45,114 nt of DNA from Silicimonas sp. (GCA_022819605.1 JAJEGW010000023.1:1-45114); one strand, 5' to 3'; positions 7,599 to 16,084 are shown, numbered from the stretch's first letter. Numbers and translations are program-made. The notes: generated from the letters alone by a model not told the origin.

Positions 7599-7863
7599 CG
7601 TCTTGCTCCTTCGCTAGTTCGGCTATGCCTGTTTCATCTATGAGCCTGGCCCTGACGCGCAGGGCCGCTCGCCATTCCGCAACCGCCGCCGCCCGCCCTT
7701 CATGGTCGGACGGCTTCGCGGCCAGGACTAAGCCCTGCATGTCGGCTTCGATACCGGCCAGGATCGCATCCAGAACGGGATCGTCCCGAAGCCGTTCAAG
7801 TTCCGCGATCGCGTGATCCGCATCACGGAACACGCCTTGCGCGATCAGTTGCTGGGCGATCAT
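7591..7863 (-). CDS. Small helical phage protein of unknown function
   Basis: 90 residues, mostly helical, alternating Leu/Ala with charged residues (AIAELERLRDDPVLDAILAG). No recognised family. It is sandwiched between a probable head protein and the scaffold gene with overlaps on both sides (ATGA with the gene before, 8 bases with the scaffold). It is therefore translated with the head proteins and probably has a minor role in head assembly. Confidence 0.65.
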   Translation of the reverse strand: MIAQQLIAQGVFRDADHAIAELERLRDDPVLDAILAGIEADMQGLVLAAKPSDHEGRAAAVAEWRAALRVRARLIDETGIAELAKEQDDG

Positions 7864-8264
7864 CAGGTACCGTCCGTTGTCGCGTATTGAAGTTCGATCG
7901 GCGAATTGACGATGAACGCGTTGGCCGTGTTCGCCTCCGTCGCGGATATCTCGATCTGCGTCACGGACGGATCATCGATCAGGACATGCTTGGAACTTCC
8001 GCTGAATGTCACGCCGATGCGTATTTCGTCGGCGGTTGCGGCGGGCTTCCCGTGCATGACCTCGACCTTGGCGCCCGCAGGATTTCCTGAACTCGGCGCC
8101 CTGTTCGCGGTGACGCCTATTCCCCGCCCTGGTCCGAACGGTGCATAGGCGCCGCCCCGTGGCGCGCTTTCCAGATCGAAGACGATCTTGTCTCCGCTGA
8201 CGGGCAGCTTGATCGTGTAAACGTTTCCGCCCGCGTAGGTTCGGGTGCTCACTGTGACGGCCAT
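7863..8264 (-). CDS. Putative head decoration/minor capsid protein
   Basis: 133 residues, predicted mainly beta-strand with Thr/Val/Gly-rich segments (TYAGGNVYTIKLPVSGDKIVF, shortened here; IRIGVTFSGSSKHVLI). No enzymatic motif and no clear family. Lying between portal and scaffold, with a strong aaggagaa binding site before the ATG, it is likely made in quantity. A decoration or stabilising capsid protein is a reasonable guess but not shown by the sequence. Confidence 0.55.
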   Translation of the reverse strand: MAVTVSTRTYAGGNVYTIKLPVSGDKIVFDLESAPRGGAYAPFGPGRGIGVTANRAPSSGNPAGAKVEVMHGKPAATADEIRIGVTFSGSSKHVLIDDPSVTQIEISATEANTANAFIVNSPIELQYATTDGT

Positions 8265-8282
8265 GACTGTTTCTCCTTTCGT

Positions 8283-10505
8283 CTAGCCTGCGTAGCGCAG
8301 CGCAAGTTCATCGCGCCGCAATTCGATATCGTCATCGTGTTGCTCTTCCTGCATGGACAGCTTGAGCGCTTCCATCTGCTGCCCGAATTCGTCCAGACGC
8401 CGTTGCCGTTCGGCGGCGCGATCATCCGCCAATGCCTGCAACTCCGCTTCGGTCGTTCGCAGCACCGTATCGGCCTCAAGTTGGGCGAGTTCCCGGTTGG
8501 CTTGCGTCTGTTGCTTGCGCTCCTCAAGCATCAATTGCGTTTCGCGATCAAACGCGGCCATTTGCGCCTTGAACTGGAATTCCGCCTGCTTCAATTCCGC
8601 CTGGCGCGAGTCCTTCTCGCCTTCGGGATCATGCTGCGCCTGTTCCTGCGCCTGCTGCATGAACGCCTGCAATTCTTCGTCGGTCGGAGTCCGGATGTAC
8701 CGGCTCGGATCGGCCACGCCCGTCAACTGGATGATCTTGCGATCCGTGTTGGCCAGTTCCTGCGGCGTCACCCATGGATTGAACGGCCCGAAACGCTGGA
8801 TGATTTCAGCCTGCGTGTTCCTGATAATCATGAGCGCCTGCAAATCGGCAGACCGCGATCCCGTGCCCATGCCGACGTTGACCACGCATTTCATGCGCCA
8901 GTCCCATGACTGCGGCTGGAACTTCCGCCACTGCCCGTCGATCCTGACTTCGCGCTCCTGGTCGGCGTAGAGAACCGTCATCTTCAGCAGTCCGCCAAGC
9001 GCATCCCTGAGACCGCCTTGCGCCAGCGTTCTGAGATACATTTCGGCTCTTTCTTGTCCGGCCTGAGAGACTATCGAAGCGCCGGTTGCGCTCATGGCCG
9101 TGAGCTTTTCAGGGTCGACCGCGCCCGAAAGATCGGAAACGCCCGTCCGGTCTGTCGCCTCCTGGTCGAGACGGTCCATGAAGGCCAACACGTCGCCCGC
9201 GATGGACGGCGCAACATGCGTGTAGACCGCATCCCTGACCGTGCCCTCCATTTCCTTCTTGAGCAAAATGGGCGCCGACGAGTCGCCGTGAATGAGCGTC
9301 TTGGGGTTCTGAACAGCCCCGGCCCGCACGAAGGTCCGGGGGTTCGCAACGTCGAAGACGTTATCCGCCGTGTCGCGCGTCAGCCGCGTCTTGATCCGCT
9401 GAATCTCCATGAGATCGTCGGCAAGCGAATGGCCCTCGAACTGGTACGGCCGATCTTCGATCGTGATCTTCGCGAACGGCGTTTCGTCGGCGCGGTCCAT
9501 CTTCAGGATGGTATAACCATTGACGCCTTCTCCGATGAACATGCCGTCCGACGCCTGGCCTTCGTCGCCGCCCTCGCCAAGGAGGATGTTGTAACGCTCG
9601 GTAATCCCGTCGCCGTCCATGTCCAACTGAACGTAGAGATCCCGAACAAGGATTTCCTCGGTTGGCATGTAACCGTCGTTGGCGTGACGGCCCTCGAATT
9701 CGCCGTGCTGATCATACTGGCCATAGGAATCGACAATCGACTCCGCCCGGACTTCCGAAGCGCGCAGGGCGTCAACGAGGTTTCTGTCTATGCCCATGCT
9801 CACCAATTCGGAGCGGGTGTAGTAGACGTGCCTTCCGACCAGCTTGTTTTCCTGAATGGTGGCGCAATGCGGATGGATAAGAAACGAGCTGCGCCTGACC
9901 GCCTCGATGAACGGCTTCGCCTTCATCTTCGTGACAGTCATGACGCCATCAAAGGTCCCGTCCTCGTTGTCGGCGCGAATGTCGATTTCGACGCCTTCCT
10001 GTTCGATCACGCCTTCGATCACTTCCTGCGGCTGGTTGAAGAACTCCTGTTCATCGATTTCCTGCTCCCATTTCACGCCCCAGGTCAGCACGCCGGTTCG
10101 CAAAATCATGCTGTCGAAAATCGAGTTGAGAATTTCTTCTTCGCCCTTCGCTTCAGGCAAGACGACGCGATTCACGTAATCGCTTGCGTCCTTCGCCATC
10201 GTCTCTTGATCCGGTCGCAACGGCTCGTATTCGACAATGCCGCCGCCGCCGAAAAGGGTACGCATGATCGATGGACGCAATTTGCCGTAATGCGTTCGCA
10301 AGTCCGATGATACCTGGCTCGACCGCCCCGGCTTCGTCTTAATGTCCGGCGTCTCGCCATCGTAATAGTCCAAGGCCAACTGCCGGTCGGCGGAAAGATA
10401 GTGGTTCCAGTCCTCCGCCTCTTCCAATTGCAGCACGACGTGGCTGAGCACCTGCGACATATCCATGCCCTCGTCGTGTTCCATGTCCTCAAATTCTTCT
10501 GCCAT
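8283..10505 (-). CDS. Portal protein, P22-like
   Basis: 740 residues from the ATG at 10505, which has aagga upstream. The longer frame to 10805 would overlap the terminase gene and reads as out-of-frame junk there. The protein begins with an acidic stretch, continues through a mixed alpha/beta body (TKPGRSSQVSSDLRTHYG, then LTRDTADNVFDVANPRTFV, then GTGSRSADLQALMIIRNTQ) and ends in a very long Gln/Glu/Arg-rich helix (residues about 610-730). That layout, including a C-terminal helical barrel, is the P22-type portal (about 725 residues). It forms the dodecameric DNA entry and exit channel at one head vertex and docks the terminase encoded just upstream. Confidence 0.88.
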   Translation of the reverse strand: MAEEFEDMEHDEGMDMSQVLSHVVLQLEEAEDWNHYLSADRQLALDYYDGETPDIKTKPGRSSQVSSDLRTHYGKLRPSIMRTLFGGGGIVEYEPLRPDQETMAKDASDYVNRVVLPEAKGEEEILNSIFDSMILRTGVLTWGVKWEQEIDEQEFFNQPQEVIEGVIEQEGVEIDIRADNEDGTFDGVMTVTKMKAKPFIEAVRRSSFLIHPHCATIQENKLVGRHVYYTRSELVSMGIDRNLVDALRASEVRAESIVDSYGQYDQHGEFEGRHANDGYMPTEEILVRDLYVQLDMDGDGITERYNILLGEGGDEGQASDGMFIGEGVNGYTILKMDRADETPFAKITIEDRPYQFEGHSLADDLMEIQRIKTRLTRDTADNVFDVANPRTFVRAGAVQNPKTLIHGDSSAPILLKKEMEGTVRDAVYTHVAPSIAGDVLAFMDRLDQEATDRTGVSDLSGAVDPEKLTAMSATGASIVSQAGQERAEMYLRTLAQGGLRDALGGLLKMTVLYADQEREVRIDGQWRKFQPQSWDWRMKCVVNVGMGTGSRSADLQALMIIRNTQAEIIQRFGPFNPWVTPQELANTDRKIIQLTGVADPSRYIRTPTDEELQAFMQQAQEQAQHDPEGEKDSRQAELKQAEFQFKAQMAAFDRETQLMLEERKQQTQANRELAQLEADTVLRTTEAELQALADDRAAERQRRLDEFGQQMEALKLSMQEEQHDDDIELRRDELALRYAG

Positions 10506-10519
10506 CTGAAAAGTCCTTT

Positions 10520-11944
10520 CTAGACGCGGCTGCCCACGTGGTAATCGTGAGCCTCTTGCAGCAGCTTCTCCATTTCTTCGTCTCCGTCCGGGTCCGGCTC
10601 CGCGATCAGGTCCGGCATCAATGCCGTGAACGCCCAGACCGCCGCATCCATGCGGTCGGGCGACTTCTCGCCCTGGAATCCGTTGGTCGTCATCAACGCC
10701 ATCTGGTCTTCGAGCTTGGGGAAGGTCCCGACATGACGGCACCTGCCTTGCTGGTAGAGGCTCGAAATCGGTTCGGCGCGGACATGCTTGCCGCGCGACG
10801 CCCACACTTTTCTAATCGGCAGGCCGGGGCGAAGCGTCCGCAGCGTGTTGACCGCCATGTCACCGCCGTTGTTGATTTCGATGATGCAGGCGTCGGCCTT
10901 GTAGTCGTCAAAGGCCAGGATCGCCGCCGCCGCCCAATCGTTCGGGCTGCCCGTGCAGGTCCGATCATCGAGCAGATACCCGAAGCCGTCCGCAGACCGG
11001 GCGGCGACGATGATCCCGTGTTCATCAAGATCATCGGACTCGCTCTTGCGTCCGGTCTCTTTCATCCCGCCCGACGCGGGATCGACCGCCACGACGATCT
11101 GTTCCAGATCGTCCGGCTTCTGGGCCACGCGGTACGTTTCGAGATCCTTGTACTTCCACAAGCTATTCGGGAAGTCCGAGAGGATCACGCCATCGAGTTC
11201 CTGACGGCCCAACCGCGTCCCGGCATACTTGCGCTCCACCCGGTCGATGAAGTCCTGGTGCAAGTTCGCGTAGTTTTCGCGCATGATGCCGCGAGAAATG
11301 GCAACCTTGCCCTCTTCGCCCGCGACGATCGCCTTGACCAGTTCGATCGGACGCGGCGTCGTGGTCGCAACGACCCTCGGACGCCCGCCGTCCTTCGCGG
11401 CAAGTCGCAGCCCGAATTGCATCTGGTCCCAAGTCTGTCTCGGATATCGCCATTTGCCGATTTCATCGCACCATCCAAGATCGAACTGCGGCCCGCGCAG
11501 ACCGTCAGGGTTGTACGACGAAAACAGGCTGGCGATCGCGCCGTTGGGCCAAACGACCTGACCCTTGCGCCACCTCGGACGACGGGATGCAGGCTCATGG
11601 GCGTAGACCGCGAAAAGCCCGCTGATGCCTTCGACCATGACTTTCTTGGCGTCATCGTCTGTTTCCGCGATCAGGGCGATGTTCCTGGCCTTGCCCGCGT
11701 CGACCTGAGACTTGACAAACTGCGCGCCGGTTCGCGTCTTTCCCCAACCCCGTCCGGCCAGGCAAAGCCACACGAACCAGTCTCCATCCGGCTCAAGCTG
11801 CTCAGGCCGCGCCAGGAACCCTTCCCAATCGTGCAGCAGCCGATTGAGTTGCGAAGGCGTCAGCCTCGACAGCAATTCGTCCCGGTCGGCAACCGGCATG
11901 CCCGCCATCGCTTCCGCGCCACTCATGACCGGCTGAACGTTCAT
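10520..11944 (-). CDS. terL: Terminase large subunit (ATPase/nuclease)
   Basis: 474 residues. Walker A is AGRGWGKT at residues 63-70, Walker B-like FDLGWCDEIGKW around 150-162, and the coupling motif is in VVATTTPRPIEL. The C-terminal RNaseH-like nuclease shows VAVDPASGG (first acidic residue), CIIEINNGGD (second) and a late Asp in SPDRMDAAVWA. This motor cuts concatemeric DNA and pumps it through the portal encoded next. Its ATG overlaps the end of the small-subunit gene (ATGA), and 14 bases separate it from the portal gene. Length and motif order are complete, with no sign of decay. Confidence 0.95.
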   Translation of the reverse strand: MNVQPVMSGAEAMAGMPVADRDELLSRLTPSQLNRLLHDWEGFLARPEQLEPDGDWFVWLCLAGRGWGKTRTGAQFVKSQVDAGKARNIALIAETDDDAKKVMVEGISGLFAVYAHEPASRRPRWRKGQVVWPNGAIASLFSSYNPDGLRGPQFDLGWCDEIGKWRYPRQTWDQMQFGLRLAAKDGGRPRVVATTTPRPIELVKAIVAGEEGKVAISRGIMRENYANLHQDFIDRVERKYAGTRLGRQELDGVILSDFPNSLWKYKDLETYRVAQKPDDLEQIVVAVDPASGGMKETGRKSESDDLDEHGIIVAARSADGFGYLLDDRTCTGSPNDWAAAAILAFDDYKADACIIEINNGGDMAVNTLRTLRPGLPIRKVWASRGKHVRAEPISSLYQQGRCRHVGTFPKLEDQMALMTTNGFQGEKSPDRMDAAVWAFTALMPDLIAEPDPDGDEEMEKLLQEAHDYHVGSRV

Positions 11945-12609
11945 TCGTCCGCCTCCACTTCAGCGCCGTGCTTCCTTTTCAGCCGGTCAAGGTGCTCCTT
12001 CACGCGATCGAGCACGGAATCCTCGGACCCGCCGCCCGCACTGCCCGGCATTCTCCACCGCTCAAGCGTCATTTCGTCGGGCGCGTTCTCAAGAAGCCAG
12101 ATCATCGCGTTCAGATCGCCGGACGCGGCCAGCTTGTAGGCTTCGGTCTCCGCAGTGTTCAGCGGCCTGACCTTTTCCTCATACCAGAAGCTCCGAATGT
12201 CCGGCGAAATCTCGACAAATCGCCTGACATGCAGTTCCCGGCGCTCAAGCAGATCGGCCATCGCCGTGAAGTCGCCGCCAGTCACAAGAATGGCCGCGAT
12301 CAAATCCATTTTGCAGGCGGCAAGGCTGACTGGATACTCAACCACCGCCTTGCACTTGGCGAAATCGTATCCGCCATCGCGGATCATCCGCCGCGCAAGC
12401 GGGTGAATGTCCGTCACGTCAACATCGGCAGGCGGATTCGGCTTCCGGCGAAACGCCGTCAGCCATTTCTTGTCCAATTCGGCCTTCGTCGGCTTGCGAG
12501 TCCGACGCTTCGCCGGGACCTTGGCGGTCGCCTTTGCCGAAGCACGTTTCGCCGTCGCCTTCGCAGGCGGCTTCTTCGCCGCAGTCTTCTTCGCGGGCGC
12601 CCTAGCCAT
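11941..12609 (-). CDS. Putative terminase small subunit with Lys/Ala-rich N-terminus
   Basis: 222 residues from the ATG at 12609 (MARAPAKK); an in-frame ATG at 12636 is possible. The first about 45 residues are a repetitive Lys/Ala/Pro tract (AKKTAAKKPPAKATAKRA), like histone H1-type tails that bind DNA without specificity. The rest is helical. GGDFTAMADLLERRELHVRRF resembles an HTH, and AASGDLNAMIWLLENA resembles the segment common in small terminases. It sits directly before terL with a 4-base overlap, the standard place for TerS, which recognises the packaging site. The basic tail is unusual for TerS. Assignment by position and weak motif likeness. Confidence 0.65.
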   Translation of the reverse strand: MARAPAKKTAAKKPPAKATAKRASAKATAKVPAKRRTRKPTKAELDKKWLTAFRRKPNPPADVDVTDIHPLARRMIRDGGYDFAKCKAVVEYPVSLAACKMDLIAAILVTGGDFTAMADLLERRELHVRRFVEISPDIRSFWYEEKVRPLNTAETEAYKLAASGDLNAMIWLLENAPDEMTLERWRMPGSAGGGSEDSVLDRVKEHLDRLKRKHGAEVEADE

Positions 12610-12961
12610 CGAGTTGACCCATGCACTTGCGAGCATACCGCTCGATCACCTTGGCTTGGGGCTTCAGCGAAAGGATTGCGTCGTCGTCATCCCTGATCGC
12701 GGCCAGCCAGTAGACGATCGTCCGCACCGAAACACCGAAGTGCTCGGCAAGGTCTCGCTCGTAAGCCCCGTTCTCGTGCATGTCCTTCAGTTCCATGAGC
12801 ATGTGGCGGCGAAACATCTCCAGTTTCATCGCAACCGGCGTTTTCCCCGCGCCAAGCGTCCGCGTCATGAACACGCGAAGAAAGATGTAGAGCCGCGCCA
12901 CTTCCTCCGGCGTCAGACCGGATTTCACGATGAAATCTCCAGGATTGAAGTCTTGGCTCAT
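12602..12961 (-). CDS. Small HTH protein, first gene of the packaging unit
   Basis: 119 residues. The N-terminal half is helical with a Met-rich segment (KLEMFRRHMLMELKDMHENG). A helix-turn-helix is clear at about residues 70-90 (DLAEHFGVSVRTIVYWLAAI). It overlaps the next gene by 8 bases and starts at the edge of the divergent control region, so it could regulate the two late units or help packaging by binding DNA. No family is recognised with confidence. The binding site before the ATG is weak. Confidence 0.6.
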   Translation of the reverse strand: MSQDFNPGDFIVKSGLTPEEVARLYIFLRVFMTRTLGAGKTPVAMKLEMFRRHMLMELKDMHENGAYERDLAEHFGVSVRTIVYWLAAIRDDDDAILSLKPQAKVIERYARKCMGQLDG

Positions 12962-13036
12962 GCTGTCTCGCGAACATTGATATAAGTTATGCGTACATCT
13001 CTATACGCAAAATCTGCGTAAAAACAAGGCAGAAAT

Positions 13037-13062
13037 TATAAGCAATATAACTATTGCTTATA
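13037..13062. promoter_or_regulatory. 26-base palindrome, candidate operator
   Basis: Perfect 10-base arms tataagcaat / attgcttata around a 6-base centre (ataact). Symmetric, A+T-rich and placed centrally between divergent genes, it is a good candidate operator for a dimeric regulator. Both arms contain tata elements that could double as -10 boxes in opposite directions. Confidence 0.5.
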
Positions 13063-13082
13063 TCTCTGGACCGCGTTACGCT

Positions 13083-13107
13083 GAACGTGATCACACGTTC
13101 GTTTTTT
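13083..13107 (+). terminator. Terminator-like hairpin in the capsid leader
   Basis: 7-base arms gaacgtg / cacgttc around atca, then a G and six Ts (13102-13107). On the plus strand this has the form of an intrinsic terminator 40 bases before the capsid ATG. It would either insulate the capsid unit from upstream transcription or act as an attenuator. The GTGATCAC inside the hairpin recurs at 13110-13117, so alternative pairing is possible. Confidence 0.45.
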
Positions 13108-13148
13108 CCGTGATCACGAAACGCCATTTGTTAGAGGAGATTGGAAAA

Positions 13149-14216
13149 ATGGCTAAAGCCTCATCCACGAAAGCCACCTACGACGCCAAGCTGAACAGGG
13201 AAGACCTGCACCGCGTCGTCAGCAACATCACGCCATCCGATACACCGATTTACAGTTCGATCATAAAGGGCCGCTGTCGCAACACCCGCCTTGATTGGGG
13301 CATCGATTCGCTCGATGGCGTGACCGACAACGCCCAACTCGAAGGCGACGAATGGAGCTTCGTTGCGCCGACGACCGGCGACAAGGTGTCGAATTACTGC
13401 CAGATCCTTTGGAAGCCTTTCGCCTTCTCGAAGACGCAAGAGGCGATGGATTCGGCGGGCAGCGACGCGAAGACCGCCCGCGAACTGATCAACAAAATGG
13501 TCGAGCTTCGCAAAGACGTTGAAGCCTCGATCCTTCTCTCGAACGCCAGCGTCAAGGGCAATGCGACGACCAAGCGAAAGTCCGGCAGCCTTAACTCATG
13601 GCTCACGTCCAACGTCTCGGCAGGCTCAAGCGGCACAAACGGCGGCTATCAGCAGTCTGGCGGAAGCGCCGGCCTCGTTACCGCTCCAGGCGCGGGAACG
13701 CAGCGAGCCTTCACCAAGACGCTTCTCGATGGCGTAATGACAAGCGTGTATTCCAGCGGCGGCAACCCGTCTCGGATCTTCTGCTCGCCATACGTCAAGC
13801 AGGTCTTCGCAACGTTCATGGCTGACAGCAACGTCACGGAACAAAGGACAGCGGCCCCGGCCAATCGCGGCGTCACGGTCGTTGGCTCCGTGGAGATGTA
13901 TCTCGATCCGATGGGTCAACTCTGCACCATCATGCCGGATCGCGTCATGACCGCTTCCAAGGCGGGATTTGGCGGTCTCAACGACGCAGGCGCCACCGCG
14001 CAAAACAAGAAGATGGCACGAAACGTCTACGTTCTGGACCGGAAGCGTGCCGAATGGTGCTGGCTGCGGTCCATGCGGCGCGTCCCGCAAAGCGAGGTTG
14101 CGCAGACCGGTGACGCAACCAAGACCGTCGTCCTTGGCGAAGGCACGCTCCGCATTGCCAACGAGGCCGCGCATGGCGTCGTCCGTGACGTGTTCGGCCT
14201 GAAGGCGGACGCGTAA
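13149..14216 (+). CDS. Major capsid protein, SU10-like (DUF5309-type)
   Basis: 355 residues from the ATG at 13149, preceded by agaggag at proper distance; the GTG at 13110 has no such site. N-terminal sequence (LHRVVSNITPSDTPIYSSI), the ELINKMVELRKDVEASILL spine-helix region (first 19 residues quoted) and a C-terminal VYVLDRKRAEWCWLRSM are typical of the SU10 major head protein family, an HK97-fold coat. It is the first gene of the plus-strand structural unit. A 10-bp stem-loop follows the stop, consistent with a highly expressed, individually processed message. There is no separate protease gene nearby, so head maturation by scaffold exit rather than delta-domain cleavage is likely. Confidence 0.85.
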   Translation: MAKASSTKATYDAKLNREDLHRVVSNITPSDTPIYSSIIKGRCRNTRLDWGIDSLDGVTDNAQLEGDEWSFVAPTTGDKVSNYCQILWKPFAFSKTQEAMDSAGSDAKTARELINKMVELRKDVEASILLSNASVKGNATTKRKSGSLNSWLTSNVSAGSSGTNGGYQQSGGSAGLVTAPGAGTQRAFTKTLLDGVMTSVYSSGGNPSRIFCSPYVKQVFATFMADSNVTEQRTAAPANRGVTVVGSVEMYLDPMGQLCTIMPDRVMTASKAGFGGLNDAGATAQNKKMARNVYVLDRKRAEWCWLRSMRRVPQSEVAQTGDATKTVVLGEGTLRIANEAAHGVVRDVFGLKADA

Positions 14217-14232
14217 GCCGGTTGAGTTTCCC

Positions 14233-14256
14233 GAAGTGGCCGTACGCGGCCACTTC
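14233..14256 (+). terminator. Strong stem-loop after the capsid gene
   Basis: Perfect 10-base arms gaagtggccg / cggccacttc with a 4-base loop, 16 bases after the capsid stop. No T-run, so it more likely reduces read-through or protects the capsid mRNA 3' end than stops all transcription; the connector genes continue downstream in the same direction. Confidence 0.55.
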
Positions 14257-14281
14257 ATCCCACTGATCAGGAGAATTGAAA

Positions 14282-14524
14282 GTGGCAAAGGCACCTGAGA
14301 AGACGAAAAAGGCCATGATCGTCATGGAATGCGACTATTGGCCGACCGACGAAGAAGCTGCCTATTTGGAAACAAAGGGCGTCACCTTTCCCGACATCTC
14401 GAACAAACGCCTCTATGCGAGCCAATGTCCGGAAGACGGCTTTCCGATGGAACTTGAGAAAGCAAAAGCGCTTCATGCAGACGGGAAGGGTCGCTGGCCA
14501 CCTAACATCATTGAGGTCGACTAA
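14282..14524 (+). CDS. Small phage protein downstream of capsid
   Basis: 80 residues from GTG 14282 (MAKAPEKTKK), chosen because aggag lies 8 bases upstream. The alternative TTG at 14276 would be only 2 bases from it. Lys-rich N-terminus, then a compact segment with MECDYWPTDEEAAYLETKGV. No recognised family. It sits between the coat and connector genes, with 2 bases to the next gene, so a head-completion or accessory role is likely. Confidence 0.65.
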   Translation: MAKAPEKTKKAMIVMECDYWPTDEEAAYLETKGVTFPDISNKRLYASQCPEDGFPMELEKAKALHADGKGRWPPNIIEVD

Positions 14525-14526
14525 AA

Positions 14527-14859
14527 ATGGCGCGCTTCGTCGACAGCGACGGGTTCCAATTGGACGACTACGATTTCCAGACCGGTTCATCTCGGTGGAG
14601 CAAGGTCGAGCCGGACGGAACGATTACCTTTCGCCACGACATTCCGACAGAGGGCATTCTGCGGGCGACTGCCGAAAACCGGCTTGCCACGCACAACACG
14701 CGGTTTGGCAACGATTGGTGCAAGGTCGGGGAAGTGCCGCTGAACAAATGGTTCGCCGATGGCATGGACGAAGCGGACCTTCAGGACGATCGCAAGTTCA
14801 TGCGGAACTGGATGCGCGAGCATTCGGCCTTCATGGCGAGAGACAGCATCGGAATCTGA
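14527..14859 (+). CDS. Small structural-unit protein of unknown function
   Basis: 110 residues, acidic and aromatic-rich (FVDSDGFQLDDYDFQTGSSRW; NKWFADGMDEADLQDD). No TM helix or known motif. It is translated 2 bases after the previous gene and 2 bases before the next. Conservation of spacing points to a functional member of the connector unit, but no function can be assigned. Confidence 0.65.
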   Translation: MARFVDSDGFQLDDYDFQTGSSRWSKVEPDGTITFRHDIPTEGILRATAENRLATHNTRFGNDWCKVGEVPLNKWFADGMDEADLQDDRKFMRNWMREHSAFMARDSIGI

Positions 14860-14861
14860 GC

Positions 14862-15464
14862 ATGGCGCTTCCGCAGGCCGTCCGTCGCAACCAGAACAGC
14901 CTTGGACGGGTGGTTCGCGACATTCGGCAACAGCATGGCATCACCGATCTGGCGCGAAACATCCGCAGGATTTCCGCGTCGGCCACGCGATTCGTCAATG
15001 ACAAGCGGCGCATTTCGCGCACGGTCGAGTTGACGCCTGCCACAAGCGGCGAGACCGAGTTTCCGGCAGGCGTCCATCCCTGGGTTCTTGAAGAGGTCAT
15101 TGTCGCGAAAGTCCCGCTTCCCATGCTGGCAGCGATTACGACCTCGGACGATTACGGATACGTCTACGAAAAAGGCGCCGACGTTTTCCAGACGACGGAA
15201 GCGGGATCGCGGCACAGCATCACCTTTCGTGAGCGCGCCAGAGACCCCGGCGATCCGTCTTCGACGGGATACGACCTGCTCGAAAGCCATTTCGATTTGT
15301 TGTTCAACGCGATTTTGTTTCGTGCGCTTGAGTTCTACAAGATGCACGACGAGGCATCCCGCGCCCTGGAGATGCTCAACGGCATCATGGACAACGAGCG
15401 CGATGCCGACGAACTGAACCAGCTTTCCGGCCTGAACCTTCATGCGCGACTGGATATCCCATGA
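14862..15464 (+). CDS. Putative head-tail connector protein
   Basis: 200 residues from the ATG at 14862. The frame is open further upstream, but that part overlaps the previous gene in another frame. Basic helical N-terminus (RRNQNSLGRVVRDIRQQHG), a beta-rich middle (VELTPATSGETEF; DDYGYVYEKGADVFQT) and a helical C-terminus (DLLFNAILFRALEFYKMHDE). It ends 4 bases into the next gene (ATGA). Order capsid, small proteins, connector, adaptor is normal for podoviruses. No family recognised by eye. Confidence 0.6.
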   Translation: MALPQAVRRNQNSLGRVVRDIRQQHGITDLARNIRRISASATRFVNDKRRISRTVELTPATSGETEFPAGVHPWVLEEVIVAKVPLPMLAAITTSDDYGYVYEKGADVFQTTEAGSRHSITFRERARDPGDPSSTGYDLLESHFDLLFNAILFRALEFYKMHDEASRALEMLNGIMDNERDADELNQLSGLNLHARLDIP

Positions 15465-16078
15465 ACGCGCGCAACCTTCTCACATCGATCGCGGCGAACG
15501 TGGGCGTCGGGCTTCCGAACAATCACGTGCTCGATCCTTCCCTTGACGTTCGGGGCATCGTTAGCGCGATCAATGACGCGGGCGATGATCTGTTTCGGCG
15601 GGCCGAATGGCCTGACGCCGTATTGAGCACTTCCCTGCCTCGGCAAGGCCCGGTACCGGGCATCGCCGCCTCTTCGACCTATGTCTTGCCGGAGAATTAC
15701 GGCTACGTGTCGGCGCAAGGTGGCGTCATCGCGATTCAGGACGAAGAGGGCGGGCCGTTCTCGTACGACATTTCTCCGAACCTCATGGAGTTCATTACCT
15801 TCAAGGACACCGGCATTGCGATCATCAATCAAGGCCGTGTTCATACCCATGACGACGCCCCGTCTGTCGCGTTGATCTATGTCACCTCGGCTTGGTGCAG
15901 CAGCGGGTCGGAAATCGGACACGACGAAGACACTTTCGTTATTCCGTATCGCTTGCTCAAGAACGGCGCTGAGTGGCGGTGGCGCGAGTCACGCGGTCTC
16001 GATCACAAGGCGTTGGAGGAACGCTGGTACGCAGATATCGCGGTGCAGATCGAACAGCTTCAAGCCACGGCGAGGTGA
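15461..16078 (+). CDS. Tail adaptor / head-completion protein, gp4-like
   Basis: 205 residues. N-terminal helices (MNARNLLTSIAANVGV; DPSLDVRGIVSAINDAGDDL) followed by a beta-sandwich-like centre (GYVSAQGGVIAIQDEEGGP) and a C-terminal LLKNGAEWRWRESRGLDHKALEERW segment (quoted in part elsewhere). This resembles P22 gp4-type adaptor proteins that plug under the portal. Start overlaps the upstream stop (ATGA). The assignment rests on size, fold impression and place between capsid/connector and a gp10-like gene. Confidence 0.65.
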   Translation: MNARNLLTSIAANVGVGLPNNHVLDPSLDVRGIVSAINDAGDDLFRRAEWPDAVLSTSLPRQGPVPGIAASSTYVLPENYGYVSAQGGVIAIQDEEGGPFSYDISPNLMEFITFKDTGIAIINQGRVHTHDDAPSVALIYVTSAWCSSGSEIGHDEDTFVIPYRLLKNGAEWRWRESRGLDHKALEERWYADIAVQIEQLQATAR

Positions 16079-16084
16079 CGCGGC

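Larger units (their letters stand above)
12962..13148. promoter_or_regulatory. Divergent control region between the two late units
   Basis: 187 bases, A+T-rich against a GC-rich genome, between the minus-strand packaging unit and the plus-strand capsid unit. It contains three TGCGTA hexamers (12990-12995 and 13015-13020 direct, 13004-13009 inverted), a 26-base palindrome (13037-13062), two GTGATCAC octamers (13087-13094, 13110-13117) and a hairpin with a T-run. Promoters for both directions must be here, but no clear -35/-10 pair at good spacing was found, which suggests an activator-dependent or phage-specific control. Confidence 0.65.

Noticed and set aside
9018..12139. Two long plus-strand frames (430 and 533 codons)
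   Set aside because: Both are antisense to the portal and terminase genes, which have clear motifs; no domain visible in the plus-strand frames.
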